NCBI RefSeq assembly: GCF_003044275.1
Contig: NZ_PZPL01000001.1
Location: 310,001 to 374,000 of the forward strand
Reading direction: 5' to 3'
Origin: Rathayibacter caricis DSM 15933
Lineage (GTDB): Bacteria > Actinomycetota > Actinomycetes > Actinomycetales > Microbacteriaceae
Length of the DNA stretch: 64,000 nt
Every line of letters starts with the position of its first letter. Position 1 is the stretch's first letter. The notes under the pieces were generated by a model. The model made no database searches. It worked only from the letters and a program-made list of their open reading frames with translations, and was not told the DNA's origin. This document shows positions 8,391-16,521 of the stretch, in pieces. The position numbers and the translations under genes were made by a program.

Positions 8391-10913
8391 TCAGACCACC
8401 AGCTCGAGCGGGGTCGTCAGCGGGACGTCCTCGAGCGAGGTGCCGATGCGGATCGTGAAGGCGCCGGCCTCGTAGTCCCAGCCGTCGTTCCACGTCGCGA
8501 GCAGGCGCGTCGGCACGGTCACGGTGAGCTGAGCCGCCGCTCCCGCCTCGATCCGCGCGCTCTCGAACCCGACGAGCCAGCGCACCGGGCGCTCGATGGC
8601 GGAGTCGCGGCGCTCGGCGTACGCCTGCAGCACGATCTTGCCCGCGCGCTCCCCCGTGTTGACCACGTCGACGAGCAGCTCGGCGTCCTCGCCGGCGCGG
8701 GTCGGCGCGACCGGGGCGACCGAGACGAGGTCGAAGGAGGTGTAGCCCAGACCGTGGCCGAAGCCGTAGGCCGGCTCGACCTCGCTCCGGAGCCACGCGC
8801 GGTAGCCGATGTGGATGCCCTCGTCGTAGTGCAGCTCGCCGTCGGTGGGCAGCGTCGACAGCACGGGGACGTCCTCGATCGCGGCCGGCCAGGTCGTGGG
8901 GAGGCGTCCACCCGGCTCCACGGTGCCGAGCAGGACGTCGGCGACCGCGTCGCCCATCTCCTGGCCGCCGAAGTAGCCGACGAGCACGGCGGCGACCTCG
9001 TCGCGCCAGGGCAGCAGCACGGGCGATCCGGAGTTGACGACGACGACCGTGCGCGGGTTCGCCGCGGCGACGGCGCGCACCAGGGCATCCTGCTGACCGG
9101 GGAGGTCGAGCGAGCTGCGGTCGTAGCCCTCGGACTCGACGGCGGAGTTGGTGCCGACGACCACGAGGGCGACGTCGGCGTCGCGGGCGAGCGCCACCGC
9201 CTCCTCGATGAGCTGCTCGGCCGGGGTGTCCTCGGGCTCGATGCCGTAGGTGAAGCCGAGGGCGCCCTCGAGCTCGCCGTCGGTGTGCTCGATGTCGTAC
9301 TCGATGCGGATGTCGACGGGCGTGCCCGCGGTGACCTGCAGCGGGCCCGAGACCGACGGCGGCGCCAGGAGCGCGGCTCCGAGGTCGGCGCCGACCGGGG
9401 CGAGGGTCTCCTCGAGGAACAGGTCGCCGTCGACGAAGATCCGCGCGGTGCCCACGACCGCGAAGCCCAGGCGCACGGTCGCGTCGGCCTCGGGGGTCAG
9501 CACCGTGGAGAACTCGACGCGAGCGGACGCCGCGATCGGCGCGCTGCCGCCGAACCAGACGAGCGCGGTGGCGCGGCGGTCCTCGACGAACAGCTCGGAT
9601 CCCTCCGCGTCGAGGAAGCGCACGCGCTGGCCGGGCTCGCCCGTGGCGGGGTTCGTGATGGTCTCGAGCGCGAGGGGCGCGACTCCGTCCTGCACGACCG
9701 CGCCGAGCGCGTAGTCGACGCGGGCGCCGGGGAGGGCGTTCCGGACGCCGTCGAGCGGAGTGACGACCTTCTCGGGCAGCACCGTCGCGGATCCGCCGCC
9801 CTGCGTGCGGGCGTCGCGGGCGTTGTGGCCGATGACGGCGACGGAGGTGAGGGCGGAGGCGTCCCACGGCAGCTCCCCCGTGTTGCGCAGCAGCACGCTG
9901 CCGGCCGCGGCGGCCTCGCGCGCGAACGCACGGCCGTCCTCGACGAGGACCGGCTCGGCGACGGCGGGCTCGAAGCCCTCAAGCGCGCCGACGCGGGCGG
10001 CGAGGCGGAGGATGCGGCGCACCTTGCGGTCGATCACCGACTCCTCGATCTCTCCCGCGCGCACCGCGGAGACCAGCGCGGCTCCCCAGGGCCCGTCGGG
10101 GCCGGGCATGACGAGGTCCTGCGCCGCGCGGGCGCTGTCGACGGAGCGCACCGCGGTCCAGTCGCTGATGACGACGCCGTCGAAGCCCCACTCGCTGTTC
10201 AGCGGGGTCTCGAGCAGGTCGTTCTCGGTGGCGGTCGTGCCGTTGATCGAGTTGTAGGAGCTCATCACGAGCCAGGCGCGGGTCTCGACGATCGCGCGCT
10301 CGAAGGCGAGGAGGTAGAGCTCGCGCAGCGCGCGGTCGCCCACGCGCACGTCGACGGTGAAGCGGTCGGTCTCGGAGTCGTTGGCGATGTAGTGCTTCGG
10401 AGTCGCTCCGACGCCGTTCTCCTGCACGCCGCTCACGTAGGCCGCGGCCAGATCGGCGGTGAGGACCGGGTCCTCGCTGAAGCCCTCGAAGTGGCGGCCG
10501 CCCAGCGGCGAGCGGTGCAGGTTGATGGTCGGGCCGAGGACGACGTCGACGTCCTTGCGGCGGGCCTCGACCGCGGCGGCGGCTCCGTAGCGCTTCGCGA
10601 TCGAGCGGTCCCAGGAGGAGGACAGCGCCGTCGCCGAGGGCAGGTTCAGCGAGGGCGAGCGCTCGTCCCAGACCTCGCCGCGCACACCGGAGGGGCCGTC
10701 CGAGACGAGCATGCGGCGCAGGCCGATCTTCTCGATCGGCCAGGTGGTCCAGAAGTCGCGGCCGGTGAGCAGCTGCACCTTCTCTTCGAGGGTGAGTCGG
10801 CCGAGGAGCTCGGTGAAGCGGGCGTCGGCGTCGGGGCCCTCGGCGCTGGGGCGCGGGGCGGTGCCGGAGGAGAGGGCGGTGCCGGTCGGAGAGGCGGTGG
10901 AGCTGTCGGTCAC
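8391..10913 (-). CDS. GH3 beta-glucosidase with PA14-like insert
   Basis: The start is placed at the GTG at 10913 (840 residues); the frame stays open further upstream into the operator region, without family similarity. The (beta/alpha)8 domain carries KHYIAND and the nucleophile Asp251 in GFDGVVISDWTAV. The second domain carries the acid/base Glu594 in ESEGYDRSSLDLPG. Residues about 430-565 look like an inserted PA14 carbohydrate-binding domain (VRLGFAVVGTARIFVDGDLF), and the last 100 residues form the fibronectin-III-like domain. No signal peptide is seen, so it probably splits imported oligosaccharides in the cytoplasm. Divergent from the TetR gene at 11161, with two matching dyads between them. 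Confidence 0.93.
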   Translation of the reverse strand: MTDSSTASPTGTALSSGTAPRPSAEGPDADARFTELLGRLTLEEKVQLLTGRDFWTTWPIEKIGLRRMLVSDGPSGVRGEVWDERSPSLNLPSATALSSSWDRSIAKRYGAAAAVEARRKDVDVVLGPTINLHRSPLGGRHFEGFSEDPVLTADLAAAYVSGVQENGVGATPKHYIANDSETDRFTVDVRVGDRALRELYLLAFERAIVETRAWLVMSSYNSINGTTATENDLLETPLNSEWGFDGVVISDWTAVRSVDSARAAQDLVMPGPDGPWGAALVSAVRAGEIEESVIDRKVRRILRLAARVGALEGFEPAVAEPVLVEDGRAFAREAAAAGSVLLRNTGELPWDASALTSVAVIGHNARDARTQGGGSATVLPEKVVTPLDGVRNALPGARVDYALGAVVQDGVAPLALETITNPATGEPGQRVRFLDAEGSELFVEDRRATALVWFGGSAPIAASARVEFSTVLTPEADATVRLGFAVVGTARIFVDGDLFLEETLAPVGADLGAALLAPPSVSGPLQVTAGTPVDIRIEYDIEHTDGELEGALGFTYGIEPEDTPAEQLIEEAVALARDADVALVVVGTNSAVESEGYDRSSLDLPGQQDALVRAVAAANPRTVVVVNSGSPVLLPWRDEVAAVLVGYFGGQEMGDAVADVLLGTVEPGGRLPTTWPAAIEDVPVLSTLPTDGELHYDEGIHIGYRAWLRSEVEPAYGFGHGLGYTSFDLVSVAPVAPTRAGEDAELLVDVVNTGERAGKIVLQAYAERRDSAIERPVRWLVGFESARIEAGAAAQLTVTVPTRLLATWNDGWDYEAGAFTIRIGTSLEDVPLTTPLELVV

Positions 10914-10961
10914 GAGGAGTCTCTTTCTACGCTGAAGGGGGCGGCGGACGACCGTCCCAGA

Positions 10962-10982
10962 AAACCTAGCACCGCTCGGTTT
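10962..10982. promoter_or_regulatory. Candidate TetR operator O1 (AAACC-N11-GGTTT)
   Basis: AAACC at 10962-10966 and GGTTT at 10978-10982 are separated by 11 bases. The same half-sites and spacing recur at 11063-11083, both in the divergent space between the GH3 gene and the TetR gene. This one sits about 50 bases before the GH3 start. Confidence 0.6.
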
Positions 10983-11059
10983 ACCAGGGAAGGGCGTGGA
11001 GGGACCGTGCAGGATGTCGGAGTGGGTGGTTCCGCCAGGGCACCCCTGGGGCTTTGACG

Positions 11060-11086
11060 GAGAAACCACGAGGAGTTAGGTTTCTC
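11060..11086. promoter_or_regulatory. Candidate TetR operator O2 (GAGAAACC-N11-GGTTTCTC)
   Basis: A perfect dyad with eight-base arms (11060-11067 and 11079-11086) around an 11-base spacer. It contains the same AAACC-N11-GGTTT core as the site at 10962 and lies about 75 bases before the TetR start, so autoregulation is plausible. Confidence 0.65.
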
Positions 11087-11160
11087 GGACCGCGTACCAG
11101 CGCATCCCGCATCGACCCGTCCGCCCCTCACCACCGCACCGAAGCGCCAGGAGGCACACG

Positions 11161-11781
11161 TTGGCACTCCCCACTTCTCCTCCGCGGCGACCGCGCGGCC
11201 AGTACGCGAAGACCGCCGCCCGGCGTGCCGAGATCGTCGCCGCCGGGCTCGAGGTGTTCTCGGCGAGCGGGTACCACGCCGCATCCCTCCGCGAGATCGC
11301 CGAGAAGGTCGGGCTCAGCCAGGCCGGCGTGCTGCACCACTTCGCGAACAAGTGGGAGCTGCTCTCGGCCGTGCTGGCCCTGCGGGACGACAGGTCGATC
11401 GCGCGGGTGCCGAGCGGCGGGACGATCCCGGGGGTGGACACCGTGCGCGCCCTCGTCGACCTCGTGGCGTACAACACGTGCATCCCCGGGCTCATCGAGC
11501 TGCAGTGCGCCCTCTCGGCGGAGGCGACGCACGCCGACCACCCGGCGCACGGGTACTTCGCCGAGCGGTACCGCGTGATCATCGACCTGTTCACCGACGC
11601 GTTCGGCGACATGCTCACCCGCGGCCAGCTCCTCCCCGGCGTCGACCCGCGCAGCGCGGCGATCCGGACGATCGCGACGATGGACGGGCTGCAGGTGCAG
11701 TGGCTGCTGCAGCGCGACTCGCTCGACATGCAGGCGGAGTTCCGGAGCGCGGTGCAGGCGCTGTGCACGGTGGAGATCTGA
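11161..11781 (+). CDS. TetR/AcrR-family regulator of the GH3 gene
   Basis: A 206-residue protein starting at TTG 11161, chosen for the AGGAGG at 11149-11154. The N-terminal helix-turn-helix is clear: RRAEIVAAGLEVFSASGYHAASLREIAEKVGLSQAGVLHHFANKWELLSAVL. The rest is the helical ligand and dimer domain, containing MDGLQVQWLLQRDSLDM, typical of TetR C-terminal domains. Divergent to the beta-glucosidase gene; the two AAACC-N11-GGTTT dyads between them are the likely binding sites. The ligand is probably a sugar or glycoside, by inference from the neighbour. Confidence 0.88.
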   Translation: MALPTSPPRRPRGQYAKTAARRAEIVAAGLEVFSASGYHAASLREIAEKVGLSQAGVLHHFANKWELLSAVLALRDDRSIARVPSGGTIPGVDTVRALVDLVAYNTCIPGLIELQCALSAEATHADHPAHGYFAERYRVIIDLFTDAFGDMLTRGQLLPGVDPRSAAIRTIATMDGLQVQWLLQRDSLDMQAEFRSAVQALCTVEI

Positions 11782-11896
11782 GGGGCGCGACGGGGTGAGG
11801 GGCTCGCAGTCGTGAGGGGCTCAGAGTCCTGAGGGCGCGAAGGCGGGCTGCTCGCACAAGGCGCGTCGGAGTCCCGGTGGACCACTGCCCCCGCGC

Positions 11897-13255
11897 TCAG
11901 AACGGCACCTTCTCGCGACTCATCGGCGGTGGCCCCGGCGGCTCCACCGTCAGCACTCGTCCCGCCGGGCTGCGCCAGCGGACGCCGCCGTCGCCGAGGT
12001 TCTCAGGACTCCAGGTGCTGAGGTGCCGGAGTCGGTGGTGGGAGGCGCAGAGGTGGGCGAGGTTCGCGGCGTCGGTCGCGCCTCCGTGCTGCCACGGGAC
12101 CGTGTGGTCGAGGTCGGCGGTGCGCGCCGTGCGGAGGCACCCCGGGAACCGGCAGGTCTCGTCTCGGTGCGCGAGCGCCCGACGCAGCTCGGCGGGCGGG
12201 CGGTAGCTGCGGCGTCCGACGCCGAGCGTCGCTCCGGTGTGCGGATCGGTGAGGATGCGGATGAGGCTCGGGGCGCCGGCAGCGAGTTCCCGCGCCGTCT
12301 CGGCGTCGACCGGCCCGTAGCCGTCGAGGATCGCGGGCTCGTCGGAGCGGCCGAGCAGGGTGAGGACCGGGACGGTGACGGCGACCACAGCACGGATGCC
12401 GCGCGGGACGGCGGTGCGGGCGGGCCCGGCGAGGGGGTCTCGCGCATCGTGCGCCTCCTCCGGAGCAGCCACGGTCTCGCCGTCGAGCAGTAGCGCCGTC
12501 GCCACATCGGCGCGGACCTGCCGGAGGTTCCGCGCGTCGCGCTCGTCGGGCGTCGCGTCGGAACCCGCCTCCTGGACGGAGCGCGCAGCACGATCGATCC
12601 GGTCGTACGCGCCGAACGCGTCCTGAGCGGGCAGATGGAGGTGCAGCGTCGCCATGCCGTCGAGCTCGCCGTCGACCCAGACGGCGCGATCCTCCCGGCA
12701 GCGGCGGTGGCGCTCGCGCAACGTCTCGGGGTGCAGCCGCTCGCGCAGCGCACGGAGCCGACGCCGCAGCTGCGGAGGTGTGCACGACGCGGCGAGGACC
12801 GCCGCCTCCTCGTCGAACCGGCCGCGCACCTCCGGCGGCACGGTCGCCGCCTCGGCGACCACGACCCGCGCGTGCTCGGCGGCGCACGCCCCCTCCTTCA
12901 GGGCGGCGAGCGTCGCCGGCAGCTCGTTCACGAGGAGGCGGCTCTCCTCGACGAGGGCCCCGGCGTGCGCCTCGGACAGCCGGAACGACGTGGCGATCTC
13001 GGCGATGTGCGCACGGGCCGCCGCCTCGATCCGCTCGCCCCTGCCGAGCACGCCGGCGTCGACCAGCGCCTCCGGCACCGCCATCGCGAGGCGCCGCGAC
13101 AGCTCGATCAGCTCGGCCTGCTCACCGTCGATCCGCCCCCGGAACCGCCGCAGCGCCTCGGCCGCATCGATCGCGCCGCCGTACGCCTCCTCGAAGCACG
13201 CGTGCACCGAGGGAACGCCCTCGGCGGGTGCTGTGTACGGGTCGATCGTGGCCAT
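11897..13255 (-). CDS. DUF222/HNH endonuclease-domain protein
   Basis: A 452-residue protein from the ATG at 13255. The N-terminal 300 residues are the long helical DUF222 domain (IELSRRLAMAVPEALVDAG, PPQLRRRLRALRERLHP). The C-terminal HNH motif reads RDETCRFPGCLRTARTADLDHTVPWQHGGATDAANLAHLCASHHRLRH, with the zinc-binding cysteines and the active-site His. This family is expanded in actinobacteria, often in many copies per genome; its role is unsettled (mobile-element-derived nuclease or repair are proposals). It stands alone, with convergent and codirectional neighbours of unrelated function. Confidence 0.93.
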   Translation of the reverse strand: MATIDPYTAPAEGVPSVHACFEEAYGGAIDAAEALRRFRGRIDGEQAELIELSRRLAMAVPEALVDAGVLGRGERIEAAARAHIAEIATSFRLSEAHAGALVEESRLLVNELPATLAALKEGACAAEHARVVVAEAATVPPEVRGRFDEEAAVLAASCTPPQLRRRLRALRERLHPETLRERHRRCREDRAVWVDGELDGMATLHLHLPAQDAFGAYDRIDRAARSVQEAGSDATPDERDARNLRQVRADVATALLLDGETVAAPEEAHDARDPLAGPARTAVPRGIRAVVAVTVPVLTLLGRSDEPAILDGYGPVDAETARELAAGAPSLIRILTDPHTGATLGVGRRSYRPPAELRRALAHRDETCRFPGCLRTARTADLDHTVPWQHGGATDAANLAHLCASHHRLRHLSTWSPENLGDGGVRWRSPAGRVLTVEPPGPPPMSREKVPF

Positions 13256-13340
13256 ACACGGATGATGCCAGCGACCACCGACATTCGAACACGAGTTCGG
13301 CTCATCTGTGGAGAAGAAGACGCGTACAGCAGGTGTGAAG

Positions 13341-14315
13341 TCAACTCAAGGACGTCTCGACGGCGGCGCGACGCAGCACATCGTCCGCGAAGAACGCGTT
13401 GTGATGCCTGCGCAGAGGCGATCCGCCTCGGCGCATCATCGTCGTGTTCAGCTTGTACGCGGCCTCGAGGAACGGCGGGTACTCGAGCGCTGCAGCGAAC
13501 TCCTCCCACCCGGCGAACAGGTAGGACGCGACGTCAGCGCTGCGATAGGCGGCATCCTCGCCGTCGTAGAAGACGACCGGGATCTCGCCCAGCGCCTCCA
13601 CGGCCGCGTCGAACGTCGGCGCATCGACGTTGGCCCTGACCGCGACGTGCCACTCGCCCCCGTCGAAGTACTCGACCGCGAAGACGGTCTCGAGCGTTCC
13701 GCAGCTGAACGTGAAGAGACGGCGCGAAGTCTTGGACCGCTTCGTCGACGGCTGGGCAGACAGGACCCAGAGCACACGTTGTGTTCCGAACGGATCGGCG
13801 ATCGTCTCGGCGGTGTATCGAGCGAGTACTCGTGACAAAGCCGCGTAGTCGTCACGGCGCGCAAGCTCCCAGAAGCGACCCGGAAGCGTCGACGCCCCCT
13901 CCTCGCCGATCCTCCCGCGCCGCTCGCGCTCCCACGGCAGCAGGACGCTCTTGCCCTCCTCGACCGTCGCGGCACGGTCGCCGGTACCACCCGGCCAGCC
14001 CGTCAGCGTGAGGTTGCGCAGACCGTGCGTCTGCTCCTGACGGCGGATCTCCGCGCGCTCCTCCTCGTCGAGCCGCGCTCGCGGGCACTTCGCGAAACGG
14101 AAGGCCACCACGTCTCCGTGGTGACGACGATGCGACGCGTACCGGCTCACGATGTTCGTCGTCTGGCCCACGTAGCGCTGGCCGTTCTCGAACTCGAGCA
14201 CGTAGATCCCGCACAGCCCTACGGCGCCGGACGCCGTGAACAGCGACGCCGCAGACCCCGCCTCGCTCATGTCGTAGCGGAGGAAGGACAGAGCGGAGGG
14301 GGCATCGTCGACCAT
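13341..14315 (-). CDS. GIY-YIG nuclease-domain protein with novel C-terminal region
   Basis: A 324-residue protein from the ATG at 14315; an internal ATG at residue 16 (MSEAGS) is an alternative. Residues about 36-110 form a GIY-YIG fold: GIYVLEF, then QRYVGQT, an arginine-containing helix (NIVSRYASHRRHH) and a candidate catalytic Glu in LDEEERAEIRR. The following 200 residues (with WELARRDDYAALSRVLARYTAETIADPFG and TFSCGTLETVFAVEYFDGGEWHVAV) match nothing I recognise. Codon use looks a little less GC-biased than the neighbours. It lies near another nuclease gene and may belong to a small accessory patch. Target and role unknown. Confidence 0.75.
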   Translation of the reverse strand: MVDDAPSALSFLRYDMSEAGSAASLFTASGAVGLCGIYVLEFENGQRYVGQTTNIVSRYASHRRHHGDVVAFRFAKCPRARLDEEERAEIRRQEQTHGLRNLTLTGWPGGTGDRAATVEEGKSVLLPWERERRGRIGEEGASTLPGRFWELARRDDYAALSRVLARYTAETIADPFGTQRVLWVLSAQPSTKRSKTSRRLFTFSCGTLETVFAVEYFDGGEWHVAVRANVDAPTFDAAVEALGEIPVVFYDGEDAAYRSADVASYLFAGWEEFAAALEYPPFLEAAYKLNTTMMRRGGSPLRRHHNAFFADDVLRRAAVETSLS

Positions 14316-14346
14316 TCCGGCACCTTAGCGGCGACTCGCCCCTCCC

Positions 14347-15669
14347 CTACTTCTGCACGTCCCCGCCCAGCTGCCCGATCGCCGGCAGCGGCCCGCCGTC
14401 GTCAGCGCCCGTCCGGCGCCAGCGCGCGATCGCGTTGCCCAGGTGGTAGATCACCAGCGCCGCTCCCGCTCCGAGCACGATGCCGCCGAGCTGGAACCCA
14501 CCGGAGGCAAAGTTGAAGCCCGCGATCGCGATGACCAGGGCGACGGCGGCCGTGTACTGGTTGACCGGACGCGAGAAGTCGACGCGGTTGTCGACCCAGA
14601 TCTTGATGCCGATGACGCCGATGAGGCCGTAGAGAGCGGTGGTCGCGCCGCCGAGGACGCCCGCGGGGATGGAGTTGAAGACCGCGCCGACCTTGGGCGA
14701 GAGGCTGAGCAGAACGGCGGTGACGCCGGCGACCCAGTACGCGGCGGTCGAGTAGACGCGCGTGGCGGCCATCACTCCGATGTTCTCGCCGTAGGTCGTG
14801 GTGCCCGAGCCGCCGAACGTGCCCGAGACCGCGGTCGCGACGCCGTCGGCGATCAGGGCGCGGCCGGTGTGGGCGTTGACGGAGGAGTCGGTCATGGTCG
14901 CGACGCCGCGCACGTGGCCGACGTTCTCGGCGATGAGGACGAGCACGACGGGGAGGAACATCGCGATGCCCGACCACGTCGATCCGGACGCGAAGTCGGG
15001 GAAGGAGAAGGGCGGCAGGCCGATCCAGGCTGCGTCACCGACCGCGGAGTAGTCGATCTCGTCGCGCAGCAGCGCCACGACGTAGCCGATCACGACGCCG
15101 ACGAAGATCGAGACGCGGCCGAGGAAGCCGCGGAAGAACACTCCGCCGAGGATGATCGCGGCGAGCGTGACGGTCGCGGTGACGGGCGCCTTCTCGAAGC
15201 TGTCCCAGGCGGTGGGAGCGAGGTTGAAGCCGATCAGGGCCACGATCGCACCCGACACCACCGGGGGCATCAGGCGGTCGATCCAGCCGAGGCCGACGAA
15301 CTGCACCAGGACCCCGACCGCGGCGAGCAGGAGGCCGACGGCGACGATCCCGGCGAGCGCCGACCCGGTTCCGCCCACGGCGGTCGCGGCGGTGACGGGA
15401 GCGATGAACGCGAAGCTCGACCCGAGGTAGCTGGGCAGCTTGTTGCGCGTGATCAGGAGGAAGAGGAGCGTGCCGACACCCGAGAAGAGCAGGGTCGTGG
15501 CGACGGGGAAGCCGGTGAGGACGGGGACGAGGAACGTCGCTCCGAACATGGCGACGACGTGCTGGATGCCGATCGCGATCGTCGCGGGCCAGCTGAGCCG
15601 CTCGTCGGGGGCGACGACGGCGCCGGGCTCGACGGTGCGGCCGTCTCCGTGCAGGGACCAGGTGGGCAT
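14347..15669 (-). CDS. NCS2 uracil/xanthine permease (UraA-type)
   Basis: A 440-residue membrane protein from the ATG at 15669, with about 14 helices. It opens with the RLSWPATIAIGIQHVVAMFGATFLVPVLTG segment typical of NCS2 carriers and has the substrate-binding Glu segments VLIAENVGHV and TTTYGENIGVMAATRVYS; the latter is the uracil permease signature. It takes up uracil (or another nucleobase) by proton symport across the inner membrane. No pyrimidine genes or riboswitch are visible next to it, and the upstream 100 bases are a G-rich leader. Confidence 0.9.
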   Translation of the reverse strand: MPTWSLHGDGRTVEPGAVVAPDERLSWPATIAIGIQHVVAMFGATFLVPVLTGFPVATTLLFSGVGTLLFLLITRNKLPSYLGSSFAFIAPVTAATAVGGTGSALAGIVAVGLLLAAVGVLVQFVGLGWIDRLMPPVVSGAIVALIGFNLAPTAWDSFEKAPVTATVTLAAIILGGVFFRGFLGRVSIFVGVVIGYVVALLRDEIDYSAVGDAAWIGLPPFSFPDFASGSTWSGIAMFLPVVLVLIAENVGHVRGVATMTDSSVNAHTGRALIADGVATAVSGTFGGSGTTTYGENIGVMAATRVYSTAAYWVAGVTAVLLSLSPKVGAVFNSIPAGVLGGATTALYGLIGVIGIKIWVDNRVDFSRPVNQYTAAVALVIAIAGFNFASGGFQLGGIVLGAGAALVIYHLGNAIARWRRTGADDGGPLPAIGQLGGDVQK

Positions 15670-15785
15670 GAGGCTCCTCGGGCGGGGAAAGGGGCGGGGC
15701 GGGCGGATCGCCGGGGTACAGGCTAGCGAGCGGGCTCCCCCGCGCGGGTGACGACTCCGCCGGTCCGCGTCCGTAGGCTCGCCGG

Positions 15786-16124
15786 ATGTTCTACGGACTC
15801 GTCGGATGGCACATCGCGATCATCCTGCTCGTGCTCTCGCCGGTGATCGTGCTCGCGATCGCCGTGCCGGTCTCGTACGCGCAGGGGCGGGCGCGGAGGG
15901 ACGCGGGGCTGGTCACCGATCCGGCCGTGGAGCCGATGGCGATCGCCGGATTCGTGCTCGCGTTCCTGGTGGGACCCGCCGCCATCGTCTGCGGCCTGCT
16001 CGGCCGTGCGCGGATCCGCCGGTCGGGGCGCGCGGGCTGGGGGTTCGCGACCTACGCCGTGATCGTGGGCTGGCTCCTGACCGCGATCCAGGTCATCGCA
16101 GTGATCGGGACGCTGACGTCGTAG
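15786..16124 (+). CDS. DUF4190-like small membrane protein
   Basis: A 112-residue protein from the ATG at 15786. Three hydrophobic helices are visible (IAIILLVLSPVIVLAIAVPV; MAIAGFVLAFLVGPAAIVCGLLG; YAVIVGWLLTAIQVIAVIG). The middle pair, with GLLGRARIRRSGRAGWGFA between them, is the DUF4190 pattern. A membrane role is sure; function unknown. It converges on another DUF4190 protein with only 11 bases between their stops. Confidence 0.7.
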   Translation: MFYGLVGWHIAIILLVLSPVIVLAIAVPVSYAQGRARRDAGLVTDPAVEPMAIAGFVLAFLVGPAAIVCGLLGRARIRRSGRAGWGFATYAVIVGWLLTAIQVIAVIGTLTS

Positions 16125-16135
16125 AAGGCGCGCGA

Positions 16136-16429
16136 CTACAGGAAGAACAGCACCATCAGCACGTACGGCGCCAGCACCTGCGCCGCGCCCACGACCAGCG
16201 CGGCCGTCCCGAGCACGAAGCCGAGCAGGCTCGCGCGGGCCCCGCGGAGCGACGGCTCGGCGCGCAGCTGCTCCCGCGACGAGCGGGCGAGAAGGACCGC
16301 CACGAGACCCGCGGCCGCGGACAGCAGCGGAACCGGGAACGCGACGAGCGCGACCAGGCCGAGAGCGGAGCTCGCCACCGCAGCAGGCGCCACCGGGCGG
16401 GCGGAGGCCGGGCGTCCATCGTGATCCAT
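16136..16429 (-). CDS. DUF4190-like small membrane protein
   Basis: Started at the ATG at 16429 (97 residues). After a Pro/Ala-rich N-terminus come two hydrophobic helices (SSALGLVALVAFPVPLLSAAAGLVAVLLA and ASLLGFVLGTAALVVGAAQVLAPYVLMVLFF) joined by RSSREQLRAEPSLRG, in the DUF4190 arrangement. It is divergent from the sigma-like gene at 16522 and convergent with a second DUF4190-like gene. No function can be assigned. Confidence 0.65.
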   Translation of the reverse strand: MDHDGRPASARPVAPAAVASSALGLVALVAFPVPLLSAAAGLVAVLLARSSREQLRAEPSLRGARASLLGFVLGTAALVVGAAQVLAPYVLMVLFFL

Positions 16430-16521
16430 GCCTCCAGCCTCCCGCGCCCCGGCCCCGATCGCCACCGGCCCCTCGAGACCCCGGATGTGCGATCCGGCGC
16501 GCGAGGGGCGACCATGAGGTC

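Noticed and set aside
8754..11057. Long + strand open frame antisense to the GH3 gene (767 codons)
   Set aside because: Composition is that of the complementary strand of a high-GC gene; the GH3 frame has catalytic motifs and normal composition.
11795..11822. Direct repeat GTGAGGGGCTC (11795-11805, 11812-11822) after the TetR gene
   Set aside because: Short, G-rich, with no dyad or link to a gene; likely chance in this composition.
15670..15785. Riboswitch before the uracil permease
   Set aside because: The leader is short and G-rich, with no recognisable conserved aptamer or PyrR-type antiterminator fold.
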